Of a DNA stretch of 57,642 bases, positions 1-8,439 are shown piece by piece (position 1 is the stretch's first letter; every line of letters starts with the position of its first letter). This DNA is from Mycobacterium sp. GA-2829 (GTDB lineage: Bacteria > Actinomycetota > Actinomycetes > Mycobacteriales > Mycobacteriaceae). The position numbers were made by a program, and so were the translations under genes. The stretch spans positions 1 through 57,642 of the forward strand of contig NZ_LQIT01000037.1 of NCBI RefSeq assembly GCF_001499965.1, written 5' to 3'. The notes beneath the pieces are model-generated. The model searched no databases. It worked only from the letters and a program-made list of their open reading frames with translations, and was not told the origin of the DNA.

Positions 1-444
1 CTCCGGAGGGGCGGGCAGGAACATCTTGTTCGTGAACTGCGCCTGGTGGGCGCCGCCACCGCCGACTTTCACACCGGTTCCGCCCTCACCCGAGGACACC
101 GGGGTGCCGTCGGGCAGCGTGACGGCGGCGTGGCCGCTGTTCCACCCGATCACCAGCGCACCGGGTGCCGAACCGTGTTGGAAGCCGCGGGCCAACAGTT
201 CACTTTCCATGTTGGCGGTGGTGAACCGGTCGCCGTAAACGGGACGCCCGCTCGCGGCGTTGCTGATCCAGGAGGCCAGGCCCGAGCAGTCGGTCCCCGC
301 GGGGCTGTCGCCGCCGGAGACGTACGGGGTGCCCGACACCGTGTTGACCAACGACATCAACGTGACTAGAGCAAACATGCGGCCGGACGTTAGCAGAGCC
401 CGGCGACGCCCCCAAAACCTGTGTGCGCGTTCACGTTTGAGCAT
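1..444 (-). CDS. NlpC/P60-like exported cell-wall hydrolase, 3' end beyond window
   Basis: The protein runs off the left edge. A basic N-terminus and hydrophobic stretch look like a signal sequence. They are followed by TPYVSGG, then GTDCSGLASW, which has the Cys-Ser-Gly arrangement of the NlpC/P60 active site, and then GWNSGHAAVTL, which supplies the expected His. Such enzymes cut peptide stems of peptidoglycan outside the membrane; the exact bond is not predictable here. The start is uncertain. I use the ATG at 444 (MLKRERAHRF), but GTG at 462, GTG at 546 and ATG at 378 are in the same open frame and none has a convincing ribosome-binding site. The family call is fairly safe because the Cys and His motifs sit at the usual spacing; completeness cannot be judged. 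Confidence 0.7.
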   Translation of the reverse strand, partial: MLKRERAHRFWGRRRALLTSGRMFALVTLMSLVNTVSGTPYVSGGDSPAGTDCSGLASWISNAASGRPVYGDRFTTANMESELLARGFQHGSAPGALVIGWNSGHAAVTLPDGTPVSSGEGGTGVKVGGGGAHQAQFTNKMFLPAPPE

Positions 445-494
445 TTCTATGGCCTGAATCACCGCGCTGGCGTCCCGTTGACGTCGGCGTTTGC

Positions 495-529
495 GTTCGA
501 CGGCCACCACGCCGTCGTGGCCGTCGAAC
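495..529. repeat. 13-bp perfect inverted repeat
   Basis: Arms 495-507 and 517-529 are perfectly complementary with a 9-nt loop. It lies just upstream of, or inside, the 5' end of the left-edge minus-strand gene, depending on which start is used. It has no T-tract on either side, so it is more likely a leader structure or coincidence in GC-rich DNA than a terminator. Confidence 0.35.
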
Positions 530-692
530 CGGTCAGCCTGTCGCACTATGTCGCCTCATCTCGGCAAATGCCGCATACGGCCGCGAGTACGGCAAAGGAG
601 ACGCCTCAGCGCGCGCCCGGGAAGCGCCGTGCACCGATACCAACGTTGACGGGCAACCGTACGGGTGCATATGGTGACTCACGCAGCCAACG

Positions 693-712
693 GGTTGCCT
701 GATGGGACAACC
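693..712. promoter_or_regulatory. Possible ArsR-type operator (GGTTG-N10-CAACC)
   Basis: Five-base inverted arms flank ten bases immediately before the ATG at 714 of the ArsR-SRPBCC gene. The site overlaps the alternative ATG at 702. That placement favours the 714 start and fits autorepression, which is common for ArsR proteins. Short arms make this tentative. Confidence 0.3.
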
Positions 713-713
713 A

Positions 714-1427
714 ATGGACGAGGTCTTCAAAGCGCTCGCCGACCCGAACCGGCGCCGCCTGCTCGATGCGCTCAACCTGCGCGACGGTCAGACGCTGCGC
801 GAACTGTGTGAGGGTGCGGAGATGACGCGCCAGTCGGTGAGTAAACACCTCGCCGTCCTCGAGGCCGCCGGACTGGTGCGCACCGAGCGTCGGGGCCGCG
901 AGAAGATCCACCACCTCGACGCCGAACCGCTCGACGCGATGTCCGACCGGTGGTTGCGCCAATACGACCGTGCCCGCACGCCGACACCGGCGTCGCCCGA
1001 ACCGGCCGGGGAGCCGGCGGACCGGCCGTTCGTCTACACCGTCTACATCAGGACCACGCCGGAGCGGCTGTGGCAGGCGATCACCGGACCCTCGCACTCC
1101 GACCGCTACCTGGGCCACGCGGTCGTCTCGACCTGGCAGCGCGGCGCCACCTACACCTGGGTGGAGGGCGACCGGGAACTCGACGATCCCGATCAGGTGA
1201 TCCTCGAGGTGGATCCGTACCGGCGGCTGGCGTTCACGTTCCCGACGGACCGGGCGGAGAACGAGCCGCGCTCCCGGGTGTCGTTCGACATCGAACCGTC
1301 CGGCGAACAGGTCGCACTCACCCTCACCCACGGCGGTTTCGCGGCGAACAGTGTTGTGCGACAGAAGATTTCTCGAATCTGGCCGCGGAAGCTGTCCGAC
1401 CTGAAGAGCGGTCTCGAGCGACGCTGA
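714..1427 (+). CDS. ArsR-type HTH fused to SRPBCC (AHSA1-like) domain regulator
   Basis: A fusion protein of about 237 residues. The first 90 residues are a winged helix of the ArsR family (start MDEVFKALADP; recognition helix around TRQSVSKHLAVLE). There is no obvious metal-binding Cys pair. From about residue 110 there is an SRPBCC/AHSA1-like ligand-binding domain (FVYTVYIRTTPERLW, then a C-terminal amphipathic helix). This architecture suggests a DNA-binding switch whose effector is a hydrophobic small molecule, which is inference. I prefer ATG 714 because GGGA lies six bases upstream and homologues begin at this point; ATG 702 would add MGQP. It stands alone, convergent with the hydrolase gene that ends at 1431. 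A short inverted repeat at 693-712 could be its own operator. Confidence 0.8.
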   Translation: MDEVFKALADPNRRRLLDALNLRDGQTLRELCEGAEMTRQSVSKHLAVLEAAGLVRTERRGREKIHHLDAEPLDAMSDRWLRQYDRARTPTPASPEPAGEPADRPFVYTVYIRTTPERLWQAITGPSHSDRYLGHAVVSTWQRGATYTWVEGDRELDDPDQVILEVDPYRRLAFTFPTDRAENEPRSRVSFDIEPSGEQVALTLTHGGFAANSVVRQKISRIWPRKLSDLKSGLERR

Positions 1428-1430
1428 ACG

Positions 1431-2108
1431 TCAGTCGGACGCGGGGGTCGCGACGATGCGGGCGACCTCGTCGGCGACGGCCAGGCTGGCCGGATCGTCG
1501 GACGGTTCGTACCGGTCGGCCTCGGCGTCGTACCGGGCGCCGACGATGTTGCCGTGGTCTGCGGCCAGTTCGATGTACTGCACCCGCCAGCCGGCCGCGC
1601 CCATGTCGGCGGTGTAGTCACGGCTGGTGTCGACCCGGACCACGTCGTCGGCGGTGCCGTGCACCAATGTGATCGGGACGCGTTGCCCACCGGCGGGCGG
1701 CGGCGGTGCCAGCGGTCGACCCGTGAGCGGATCCCGGGCCATGAACGCACCGGCCAGGCAGACCGTGCGCGCGATCGGCACCCCGTATTCGGAGGCGCCG
1801 AAGGTCAGCCCGGTCGCGGCGGCCCCGCCCATGGACCACCCCACGACGATGAGCCCGCCGGATCCGCCGGCATGCCCGGCGGCGAACCGGGCGGACTCCA
1901 GCAGGTCGGCACGGCCGTTGTCGTCAGCGTGCGAATTCCAGTCCGGCGCCACCACCGCGAGACCGCGCTGGGCGATCCGCTCGGCGAGCGGAGCGACCGC
2001 GGCACGCGAATCGGTCTGCATACCGTGCCAGAGCAGGACGACGGGGGCGTCGGCCGGGCCGTACAGGTCGACGGCGCGACCGGGGGCGTATTCGCTGGTC
2101 GTGACCAC
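1431..2108 (-). CDS. Alpha/beta hydrolase (dienelactone-hydrolase-like)
   Basis: 225 residues. LLWHGMQ supplies the oxyanion-hole region, GWSMGG the nucleophile elbow (Ser), HGTADD the acidic residue and ADHGN the His, so a full Ser-Asp-His triad is visible. No signal peptide is seen, so it is probably cytoplasmic. It is the last gene of a tightly packed minus-strand operon: its GTG start lies 4 bases after the stop of the response-regulator gene. The link to the signalling genes may be purely transcriptional. Substrate is unknown; an ester or lactone is the default expectation for the fold. Confidence 0.75.
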   Translation of the reverse strand: MVTTSEYAPGRAVDLYGPADAPVVLLWHGMQTDSRAAVAPLAERIAQRGLAVVAPDWNSHADDNGRADLLESARFAAGHAGGSGGLIVVGWSMGGAAATGLTFGASEYGVPIARTVCLAGAFMARDPLTGRPLAPPPPAGGQRVPITLVHGTADDVVRVDTSRDYTADMGAAGWRVQYIELAADHGNIVGARYDAEADRYEPSDDPASLAVADEVARIVATPASD

Positions 2109-2112
2109 GGGG

Positions 2113-2553
2113 TCAGTTCTGCGGCAGCCGGACGACCTGCACGAAGAACTCGTCGATCTGCCGCACGGCGTTCATGAACTGGTCGAGGTCGACCGGTTTG
2201 GTGACGTAGGCATTGGCGTGCAGCTTGTAGCTGCGCAGGATGTCCTCCTCGGCCGAGGAGGTGGTCAGCACGACGACCGGGATGTGATTCAGGTCGGGGT
2301 CGGACTTCACGGTCTCGAGCAGCTGGCGGCCGTCGTACTTGGGCAGGTTCAGGTCGAGCAGGATCAAATCCGGGCGCGGCGCGTTCTCGAAGCCACCGCG
2401 GCGGTACAGGAAGTCCAGCCCCTCCTGCCCGTCGTGGGCGACGTGCAGGGTGTTGCTGATCTTGTTGTGCTCGAACGCCTCGCGGGTGATCAGCTCGTCG
2501 CCGGGATCGTCCTCGATCAGCAGGACGTCGATCGGTCGGGTGGATGGTGTCAT
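2113..2553 (-). CDS. Single-domain response regulator (Rcp1/CheY-like)
   Basis: 146 residues, receiver domain only, with no DNA-binding output. Acidic residues at EDD (residues 14-16), the phosphoacceptor Asp67 in LILLDLNLP, the Thr in VVLTTS and the Lys in VTKPVD are all present. Members of this subfamily accept phosphate from CHASE- or phytochrome-type histidine kinases. Its ATG overlaps the stop of the upstream kinase gene by four bases (ATGA at 2550-2553), so translation is probably coupled and the kinase is the obvious partner. Without an output domain it may act through protein-protein contact or serve as a phosphate sink. Confidence 0.88.
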   Translation of the reverse strand: MTPSTRPIDVLLIEDDPGDELITREAFEHNKISNTLHVAHDGQEGLDFLYRRGGFENAPRPDLILLDLNLPKYDGRQLLETVKSDPDLNHIPVVVLTTSSAEEDILRSYKLHANAYVTKPVDLDQFMNAVRQIDEFFVQVVRLPQN

Positions 2554-4142
2554 GGCTGGGCTCCTTCCAGAACCGCGTCGGGTTGTTCATGGACGGCGAC
2601 CGGCAAGGTCATCCGGAACCGCGTGCCTTCGGTGTAGCTGTTGTCGATCCAGATGCTGCCGCCGTGGTACTCGACGATCTTCTTGCACAGGGCGAGCCCG
2701 ATACCGGTGCCGCTGTAGGCGTCGCGGCCGTGGAGCCGCTGGAAGATGACGAACACCTTCTGTGAGAACTCCTCGGCGATGCCGATGCCGTTGTCCGAGA
2801 CCGTCAACAGCCACTGGCCGTCGCGGTCCCCGGTGCCTCGCTCACATTCGATCACGATCCGGGGTGCGGTGTCAGGTTTGCGGAACTTCACCGCGTTGCC
2901 GACCAGGTTCTGCCACAGCATCGTCAGCAGCGTGTCATCACCCTGAACCAGCGGTAACGGCTTCGCCGGTCGCACGATCTCGGCGCCGGACTCATCGATG
3001 GCTGTGTCGAGGTTCGACAGCGCGGCATCGAGCGCCTCGTCGAGTTCGACGTCGGTGTGCGCGGCGTTGAGGCGGCCGACCCGCGAGAACGTCAGCAGGT
3101 CGTTGATCAGCACCTGCATGCGTTTCGCGCCGTCGACGGCGAACTTGATGTACTCGGCGCCGCGTTCGTCGAGCTGGTCGCCGTAGCGCTTCTCCAGCAG
3201 CTGGCAGAACGAGGCCACCTTGCGCAGCGGTTCCTGCAGGTCGTGGGAGGCGACGTAGGCGAACTGCTCGAGTTCGGCGTTCGACCGGCGCAGCTCCACG
3301 GTCTGTTCGTCGAGTTGCTCACGGGCGGCGCGGGAGGCGTCGAGGTCCGCCACGATCCGCTGGCGCATGTCCTCGACGTCGGAGGCCATGTCGCGGATGT
3401 CGCGCGGGCCACGAGCGACGATGCGCTCCCCGAAGTGTCCCTCGGTGATGCGGCGACACGACGCGGCCAGCGCCGACAGCGGTCGCACCACGGCGCTGCG
3501 CGCCAGGACCGCCAGCACCAGCGCGGTCAGGAAGAACGTCGTGACGATGCCGGCGAGCGCGCGGTCGCGCCACCCGCGCACGTCCTCGAGCTCCTTGACA
3601 CCGGCGGTACGGGCGGCGGCCAGGTCGACGTTCTGCACATGGAACAGCGCGCGGATGTTGTCGAAACCCTCTTTCCCGCGCTGGATCAGGGCGTTGTCGA
3701 TGGTGGCCGGGGTGCCCGGCCGTACCCCGTCGATGAACGGTTCGGCGTAGTTCGTCCGCCATTCGGCGGCTGCCGCTTCGACGGCATCGAGGTCGGCGAT
3801 GAGGTTCGGGTGATCGCCGATCAGCCCCCGGATCTCCTCGACCGCCTCGCGTTCGGTCTGCTGGCCCTCGTAGTAGGGCTCGAGGAACTGCTCATCGGCG
3901 GCGATCGCGAACCCGCGCACGGCGGTCTCCTGATCGCGCAGCGCCGCCTGCAGCCGGTAGGCCGCCACGCGAGCCGGCTGGATCCGCTCGATGAGCTCCT
4001 CGGACACCGCGTCGGTGCGGCTCATCAGGATCGCCGCGGCGACGGCGCCGGCGAGCACCAGGACGCCCATCACGGCGAGCACGACGTTCAGCCAGCCCTG
4101 CACCGCCAACTGGCTTCCCCGCCTGCGTGCGGGGGCCGTCAC
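2550..4142 (-). CDS. CHASE3-HAMP sensor histidine kinase
   Basis: 530 residues. A first membrane segment at about 17-40 is followed by an extracytoplasmic CHASE3-like helical sensor (about 45-190), a second membrane segment at about 195-218, HAMP at about 217-270 and a coiled linker. HisKA follows, with the phospho-acceptor His300 in FAYVASHDLQEPL, then a HATPase domain with the N box (NLVGNAVKF), G1 (DNGIGI) and G2 (GTGIGLAL). The GTG start overlaps the upstream REC-PP2C gene by four bases (4139-4142). Flanked by two receiver-domain genes in the same operon, it likely phosphorylates one or both. The signal is unknown; CHASE3 domains sense extracellular cues. Confidence 0.9.
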   Translation of the reverse strand: MTAPARRRGSQLAVQGWLNVVLAVMGVLVLAGAVAAAILMSRTDAVSEELIERIQPARVAAYRLQAALRDQETAVRGFAIAADEQFLEPYYEGQQTEREAVEEIRGLIGDHPNLIADLDAVEAAAAEWRTNYAEPFIDGVRPGTPATIDNALIQRGKEGFDNIRALFHVQNVDLAAARTAGVKELEDVRGWRDRALAGIVTTFFLTALVLAVLARSAVVRPLSALAASCRRITEGHFGERIVARGPRDIRDMASDVEDMRQRIVADLDASRAAREQLDEQTVELRRSNAELEQFAYVASHDLQEPLRKVASFCQLLEKRYGDQLDERGAEYIKFAVDGAKRMQVLINDLLTFSRVGRLNAAHTDVELDEALDAALSNLDTAIDESGAEIVRPAKPLPLVQGDDTLLTMLWQNLVGNAVKFRKPDTAPRIVIECERGTGDRDGQWLLTVSDNGIGIAEEFSQKVFVIFQRLHGRDAYSGTGIGLALCKKIVEYHGGSIWIDNSYTEGTRFRMTLPVAVHEQPDAVLEGAQP

Positions 4143-5383
4143 GTGGTGCGCTCCACGCGCACCACCGCGACGTCGTCGGTCAACCCGCCGTGCGGGAGCG
4201 CCCGCTCCTCGGCGCGGTCGATCAGCGTCTCGACGAACCGCGGCCCGGGCAGCGTCGCGATCGATCGGGCGAGCTCGAGGAGGCCGTCCTCACCGAGGCG
4301 TTCGTTGCCCACACCGGAGTGGCCCTCGAACAACCCGTCGGTGAGCAACAGCAGTCCGTGACCTGCGGGCAGCACCTGCTGAGTCAACGGCCACGCCGAG
4401 CCGCCCAGCCCGAGCGCGGGTCCGGCGGGCGGTTCCAGCCAGTCGACGGTCTCGCCGATGCGATTGTGCAGCAGCATGCCCGGATGTCCGGCGCGGACGG
4501 CGTCGAACGTGTTGTCCGTGGCGGAGAAGGCCAGGCTCATCACAGTCGCGAAAATGCCCGGACCCGGGCGCTCGGCGCGCAGGATGCGCTCGAGCTGCTG
4601 CATGCGCTCGTTACCGCGCAGGCCGGCGAAGGTCAGCGCTCGCCAGCCGATGCGCAACGCCACCCCGAGGGCCGCTTCGTCGGGTCCGTGGCCGGACACG
4701 TCGCCGACCATCACGTGCACGGTGCGGTCCGGGGTCTGCACGAAATCGTAGAAGTCGCCGCCGAGCAGGGCATTCGGCCGGCTGGGCCGGTATTTCGCGA
4801 CGATGTCGACGCCCGGATCGTCCAGCAGGAGCGGGGACGGCAGCAGACCGCGTTCCAGGCGGGCGTTCTCCCGGGCGCGCAGGTGGCTGGCGTGCAGGTC
4901 GACCGCGGTCAGCTCGGACCGTTTGCGCTCGATCGCGTAGAGCAGCGAACGCCGCAGCATCTCCGGTTCGACCCGGCCCTTGACCAGGTAGTCCTGGGCG
5001 CCGGACGCGACCGCCGACACGCCGTAGCGGTCGTCGATGTTGCCGGTCAGCACCACGATCGGCAGCGTCGGGTCAAGGTTGCAGATCTGATCGACCGCAT
5101 CGGTGCCGTTGGCGTCGGGCAGGTTGAGGTCCAGCAGCACACAGTCGGGCCGCGCGGCTTTGATCTCCCGCGCCGCGTCCGACATCGTTTCCGCCCACCG
5201 CAACCGGATGTCGGCCACCGCGTCCACGATGAGTTCCTCGACCAGCAACGCATCGCCACGGTCGTCCTCGACGAGGAGCACCGTCAACGTGTCGAATTGC
5301 GTCATGGGAGCAACGGCGGGATCCGGCACAGGCCTCAGTTCTGAGTCATGCGGCGCGAGCATCGACAAATCAGTCCTTCTCAT
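4139..5383 (-). CDS. Response regulator with PP2C (SpoIIE/RsbU-type) phosphatase output
   Basis: 414 residues. The receiver domain (about 30-155) has the phosphoacceptor Asp85 in CVLLDLNLP and the conserved Lys in DYLVKG. A linker helix precedes a PP2C/SpoIIE domain with the metal-binding motifs GGDFYDF, GDVSGHG and LLTDGLFEG, and the terminal DDVAVV. Such proteins dephosphorylate an anti-anti-sigma factor and so release a sigma factor. This is the first gene of the four-gene operon. Start options are ATG 5383, ATG 5362 (AAGGA about 11 bases upstream) and ATG 5305. No anti-sigma or anti-anti-sigma gene is nearby, so the target must be encoded elsewhere. Confidence 0.88.
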   Translation of the reverse strand: MRRTDLSMLAPHDSELRPVPDPAVAPMTQFDTLTVLLVEDDRGDALLVEELIVDAVADIRLRWAETMSDAAREIKAARPDCVLLDLNLPDANGTDAVDQICNLDPTLPIVVLTGNIDDRYGVSAVASGAQDYLVKGRVEPEMLRRSLLYAIERKRSELTAVDLHASHLRARENARLERGLLPSPLLLDDPGVDIVAKYRPSRPNALLGGDFYDFVQTPDRTVHVMVGDVSGHGPDEAALGVALRIGWRALTFAGLRGNERMQQLERILRAERPGPGIFATVMSLAFSATDNTFDAVRAGHPGMLLHNRIGETVDWLEPPAGPALGLGGSAWPLTQQVLPAGHGLLLLTDGLFEGHSGVGNERLGEDGLLELARSIATLPGPRFVETLIDRAEERALPHGGLTDDVAVVRVERTT

Positions 5384-5518
5384 TCATCACCGCGGCCGCG
5401 CTGACCTCTTCTTCAGTGATAGCTCCCTGACCATACCGAAGGTGGCTGCCAGAAGCGCTATTCCGACCGGCAGGGGTGTGCAGCACCACCCCGGCCGGCG
5501 GTAGCGTCGGCACTGCTC

Positions 5519-6262
5519 ATGGCATCTCTCCCCGGATTCCGAACCCGGCGTGCGGCCCCGGCCCTCGCACTGGCGCTGGCACTGGCCATCGTGCTGGTCG
5601 GATGCGGTGCCGAACCGCAGCCGATTCCTGACCTCACGGCGCCCTCGACAACCACTCCGGCACCGCCGAGCTCTTCGGCACCGCCTACGCCGTCACCTGG
5701 ACCGTCGCCGGCACGCGTCACCCCGGTGACCGCCGCCGAGCTGGGCGCCACCTGGCGCCCCGAATGCCCGCTGGGCCCCGAACAGCTGCGGCGCGTCGAA
5801 CTCGACCACCTCGGCTTCGACGGCCGCACCCACCGCGGCGCGCTCGTGGTGCACGAACAACTGGTCCCTCAAGTCATCGAGATCTTCGAGCAGCTCCACC
5901 GGATCGGGTATCCCATCGAGAAGATGCGCACCGTCGACGCGTATCCCGGTGCCGAGGACGAACTGTCGATGGCCGACAACAACACCTCCGCCTTCAACTG
6001 CCGGGGGATACCGGGATCGCAGAGCTGGTCCTACCACGCCTTCGGCCGCGCGATCGACGTCAACCCGCTGCTCAACCCCTACATCGGCCGCACCGGCGCG
6101 GTCGAACCGGCCAATGCCGGGCCGTACGTCGACCGCAACCGCATCGACCCCGGCCTGCTGCACCCCGGAGACCCCGCCGTCCTCGCGTTCACCGACCGTG
6201 GCTGGGAGTGGGGCGGGGTGTGGCGCAGTGTGCGGGACTACCAGCATTTCGAGCTGCCCTGA
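5519..6262 (+). CDS. Lipoprotein D-Ala-D-Ala carboxypeptidase-like (M15)
   Basis: 247 residues. A basic N-terminus, a hydrophobic run and the lipobox IVLVGC at about residues 26-31 mark a lipoprotein. A Pro/Ser/Thr-rich linker to about residue 70 places the domain away from the membrane. The catalytic domain has the M15-type pattern: SAFNCR, SYHAFGRAIDVNP with metal-ligand His and Asp, and the closing WGGVWRSVRDYQHFEL with the third His. It probably trims peptidoglycan stem peptides or acts as a related zinc peptidase. A TAGCGT box at 5502-5507 suggests a near-leaderless transcript starting just before the ATG. Confidence 0.82.
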   Translation: MASLPGFRTRRAAPALALALALAIVLVGCGAEPQPIPDLTAPSTTTPAPPSSSAPPTPSPGPSPARVTPVTAAELGATWRPECPLGPEQLRRVELDHLGFDGRTHRGALVVHEQLVPQVIEIFEQLHRIGYPIEKMRTVDAYPGAEDELSMADNNTSAFNCRGIPGSQSWSYHAFGRAIDVNPLLNPYIGRTGAVEPANAGPYVDRNRIDPGLLHPGDPAVLAFTDRGWEWGGVWRSVRDYQHFELP

Positions 6263-6422
6263 GCCCTGCCGATACGCGAGTTGGCAGTCCCGCCACGGGT
6301 TTCGGACGCGCGTGCGCCCACGGGTCGCTGATACCCTGCCAATCGCTGCCCGGTGAGCGCGGGGGCGGCATACGAAACCGACCCGGTCGTAAAACAGCAG
6401 ACTCCCTCACGAAAAGAGTGTT

Positions 6423-7634
6423 GTGCGCAGCGGAGAGATCAAGGCCCTTTCGGGTCTGCGCATCGTCGCCGCGGTGTGGGTGGTGCTGTTCCACTTCCGG
6501 CCGGTGTTGGCGCAGGCCGCACCGGATTTCAGCACCGCGATGGCCCCGCTGCTCGACTGCGGCGCCCAGGGCGTCGACCTGTTCTTCATCCTCAGCGGAT
6601 TCGTGCTGACGTGGAACTACCTCGAGCGCATGGGCCAATCGTGGTCGACGCGCGCCACCGTGCGGTTCCTCTGGCTGCGGCTGGCCCGGGTTTGGCCGGT
6701 GTACCTGGTGACCATGCATCTGGCCGCGGCGTGGATCATCTTCACACGCAACGTCGGTCACGTCCCGTCCCCGGCGGTCGACCAACTGACCGCGACCAGT
6801 TATCTGCGTCAGCTGCTGCTGGTCCAGTTGTGGTTCGAGCCGTATTTCGACGGCACCAGCTGGGACGGCCCGGCGTGGTCGATCAGCGCAGAGTGGTTGG
6901 CGTACCTGCTGTTCGGTGTGCTGGTGCTGGTGATCTACCGGGTGGCGCGGGTGACCAGGGCGCGCGGGCTGCTGTGGCTGGCGTTCGCCGCATCGCTGCC
7001 TCCGACACTGCTGCTGATGGCCACCGGCGAGTTCTACACCCCGTGGAGTTGGTTGCCGCGCATCGTGATGCAGTTCACCGCCGGTGCGCTCGCGTGCGCG
7101 GCGGTGCGCAAACTGCGTCTGACCGACCGCACCCGCCGCGGCTTCGGGTGGTTGTCGGTGGTGATCACCGCGATCCTCGTCGGCGGTCTGTACTACCTCG
7201 ACGCCTATCCTCCCGCATCCATCCGCGACGCCAGCGGGCTCGTCGACGTCTTGTTCGTCCCGCTGGTGGTGGCGCTCGCCGTCGGCACCGGCAGTCTGCC
7301 GCGGCTGTTGTCCACCCGCCTGATGGTCTACTGCGGCCACATCTCGTTCGGGCTGTACATGGTCCATGAACTGGTGCACACCGCATGGAACTGGGCGGTC
7401 GTCCAATTCGAGATCACGCTGACGGCGGGACCGGCGGGCAGTGCCGTGGTGATCGGACTGCTCGGCGTCGCGGTGGTGGGTGCGATCGCGCTGTACCACG
7501 GTGTGGAGGAGCCGGCGCGGCTGTGGATGCGCCGCATGGTCGACGTGCGCGACTCCTCGGGCACACCCGGTGCCCGGCCCACGCAGACAACGCGCACCGA
7601 GCGCCCCGATCCGGTACCCGCGCACGTCGGATGA
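6423..7634 (+). CDS. Membrane acyltransferase, acyltransferase-3 (OafA-like) family
   Basis: 403 residues with about ten hydrophobic segments. The family hallmarks are in the first two: GLRIVAAVWVVLFHF with the catalytic-type His, and GVDLFFILSGFVLTW. These integral proteins move acetyl or other acyl groups from cytoplasmic acyl-CoA to sugars or lipids on the outer face. The C-terminal tail of about 35 residues is hydrophilic. GTG 6423 is used; an AAAAGAG purine run lies just upstream. The next gene, 106 bases on, encodes a secreted SGNH protein, and many OafA-type enzymes need an SGNH domain to finish the transfer. The two therefore probably work together on a surface glycan. Confidence 0.85.
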   Translation: MRSGEIKALSGLRIVAAVWVVLFHFRPVLAQAAPDFSTAMAPLLDCGAQGVDLFFILSGFVLTWNYLERMGQSWSTRATVRFLWLRLARVWPVYLVTMHLAAAWIIFTRNVGHVPSPAVDQLTATSYLRQLLLVQLWFEPYFDGTSWDGPAWSISAEWLAYLLFGVLVLVIYRVARVTRARGLLWLAFAASLPPTLLLMATGEFYTPWSWLPRIVMQFTAGALACAAVRKLRLTDRTRRGFGWLSVVITAILVGGLYYLDAYPPASIRDASGLVDVLFVPLVVALAVGTGSLPRLLSTRLMVYCGHISFGLYMVHELVHTAWNWAVVQFEITLTAGPAGSAVVIGLLGVAVVGAIALYHGVEEPARLWMRRMVDVRDSSGTPGARPTQTTRTERPDPVPAHVG

Positions 7635-7740
7635 CGCGATTTCGTGACACTTCGGCGACCGCGTCGCCGACCGCCTGCGGCTACCCTTTCACTCATCGTG
7701 GGGTGCGGCGTCTCGATGCCGTTGACTGTGGAGGTAAGCG

Positions 7741-8433
7741 GTGAGTCGCCTTGTCACGTCGGTGCTGTCGGTTGCGCTGCTCATCGGTCTTGTGGTCGCC
7801 CGGCCGGCTCCGGTGCGCGACGACGAGATGGTGACGCTGCAGTTCGCGGGCAGCCGGGTGGCCGTGGTGGGGGATTCCTACACGACCGGCAGCGGCGAGG
7901 GCGGGGAGGGCCCGCGGGGCTGGACGACGCGGGCGTGGCAGCTGCTGGCCCAGCAGGGCATCCCGGTGCGCGCCGACGTCGTCGCCGAAGGCGGTGCGGG
8001 CTACGGCACCCGCGGTAACCGCGGCAGCGTCTTCGAGGATCTCACCGCGCGTGCGGTACAGCCCGACGACCATCTCGTGGTCTTCTACGGGTCCCGCAAC
8101 GACGAACACGTCGAACCCACATTGCTGTCGATCATGGTGTACGGGGTGTTCCAGCTGGCCCGTCGCACCGCACCCGACGCCCGGTTCCTGGTGATCGGAC
8201 CGCCGTGGCCGACTGCCGATCCGCCGCAGGCGATCCTGCGGATCCGCGACACCCTGCGGTACCAGTCCGGGCTGGCGAAGGCCACGTTCGTCGACCCGAT
8301 CGCCGAGCGCTGGTTCGTCGACCACCCCGAACTCATCGGCGCCGACGGCGTCCACCCGACCGACGCCGGACACGTCTACATGGCCGACAAGATCGCCCCG
8401 CTGATCGCCGACCAGTTGACCCGGCGGGTGTGA
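7741..8433 (+). CDS. Exported SGNH/GDSL-type hydrolase or acyltransferase partner
   Basis: 230 residues. An N-terminal hydrophobic segment (about 5-20) acts as signal or anchor. Block I is VVGDSYTTG (catalytic Ser), block III is represented by FYGSRND and block V is DGVHPTDAGH (Asp and His), so the SGNH active site is intact. The GTG start has a strong ribosome-binding site (GGAGGTAAGCG before GTG). It follows the acyltransferase-3 gene on the same strand. In related systems the two activities are fused in one protein, so a split O-acetylation or O-acylation machine is plausible. A stand-alone esterase is the alternative. Confidence 0.8.
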   Translation: MSRLVTSVLSVALLIGLVVARPAPVRDDEMVTLQFAGSRVAVVGDSYTTGSGEGGEGPRGWTTRAWQLLAQQGIPVRADVVAEGGAGYGTRGNRGSVFEDLTARAVQPDDHLVVFYGSRNDEHVEPTLLSIMVYGVFQLARRTAPDARFLVIGPPWPTADPPQAILRIRDTLRYQSGLAKATFVDPIAERWFVDHPELIGADGVHPTDAGHVYMADKIAPLIADQLTRRV

Positions 8434-8439
8434 AACCGG

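Noticed and set aside
4127..5344. 405-codon plus-strand frame
   Set aside because: It is antisense to the REC-PP2C gene, whose motifs are unmistakable.
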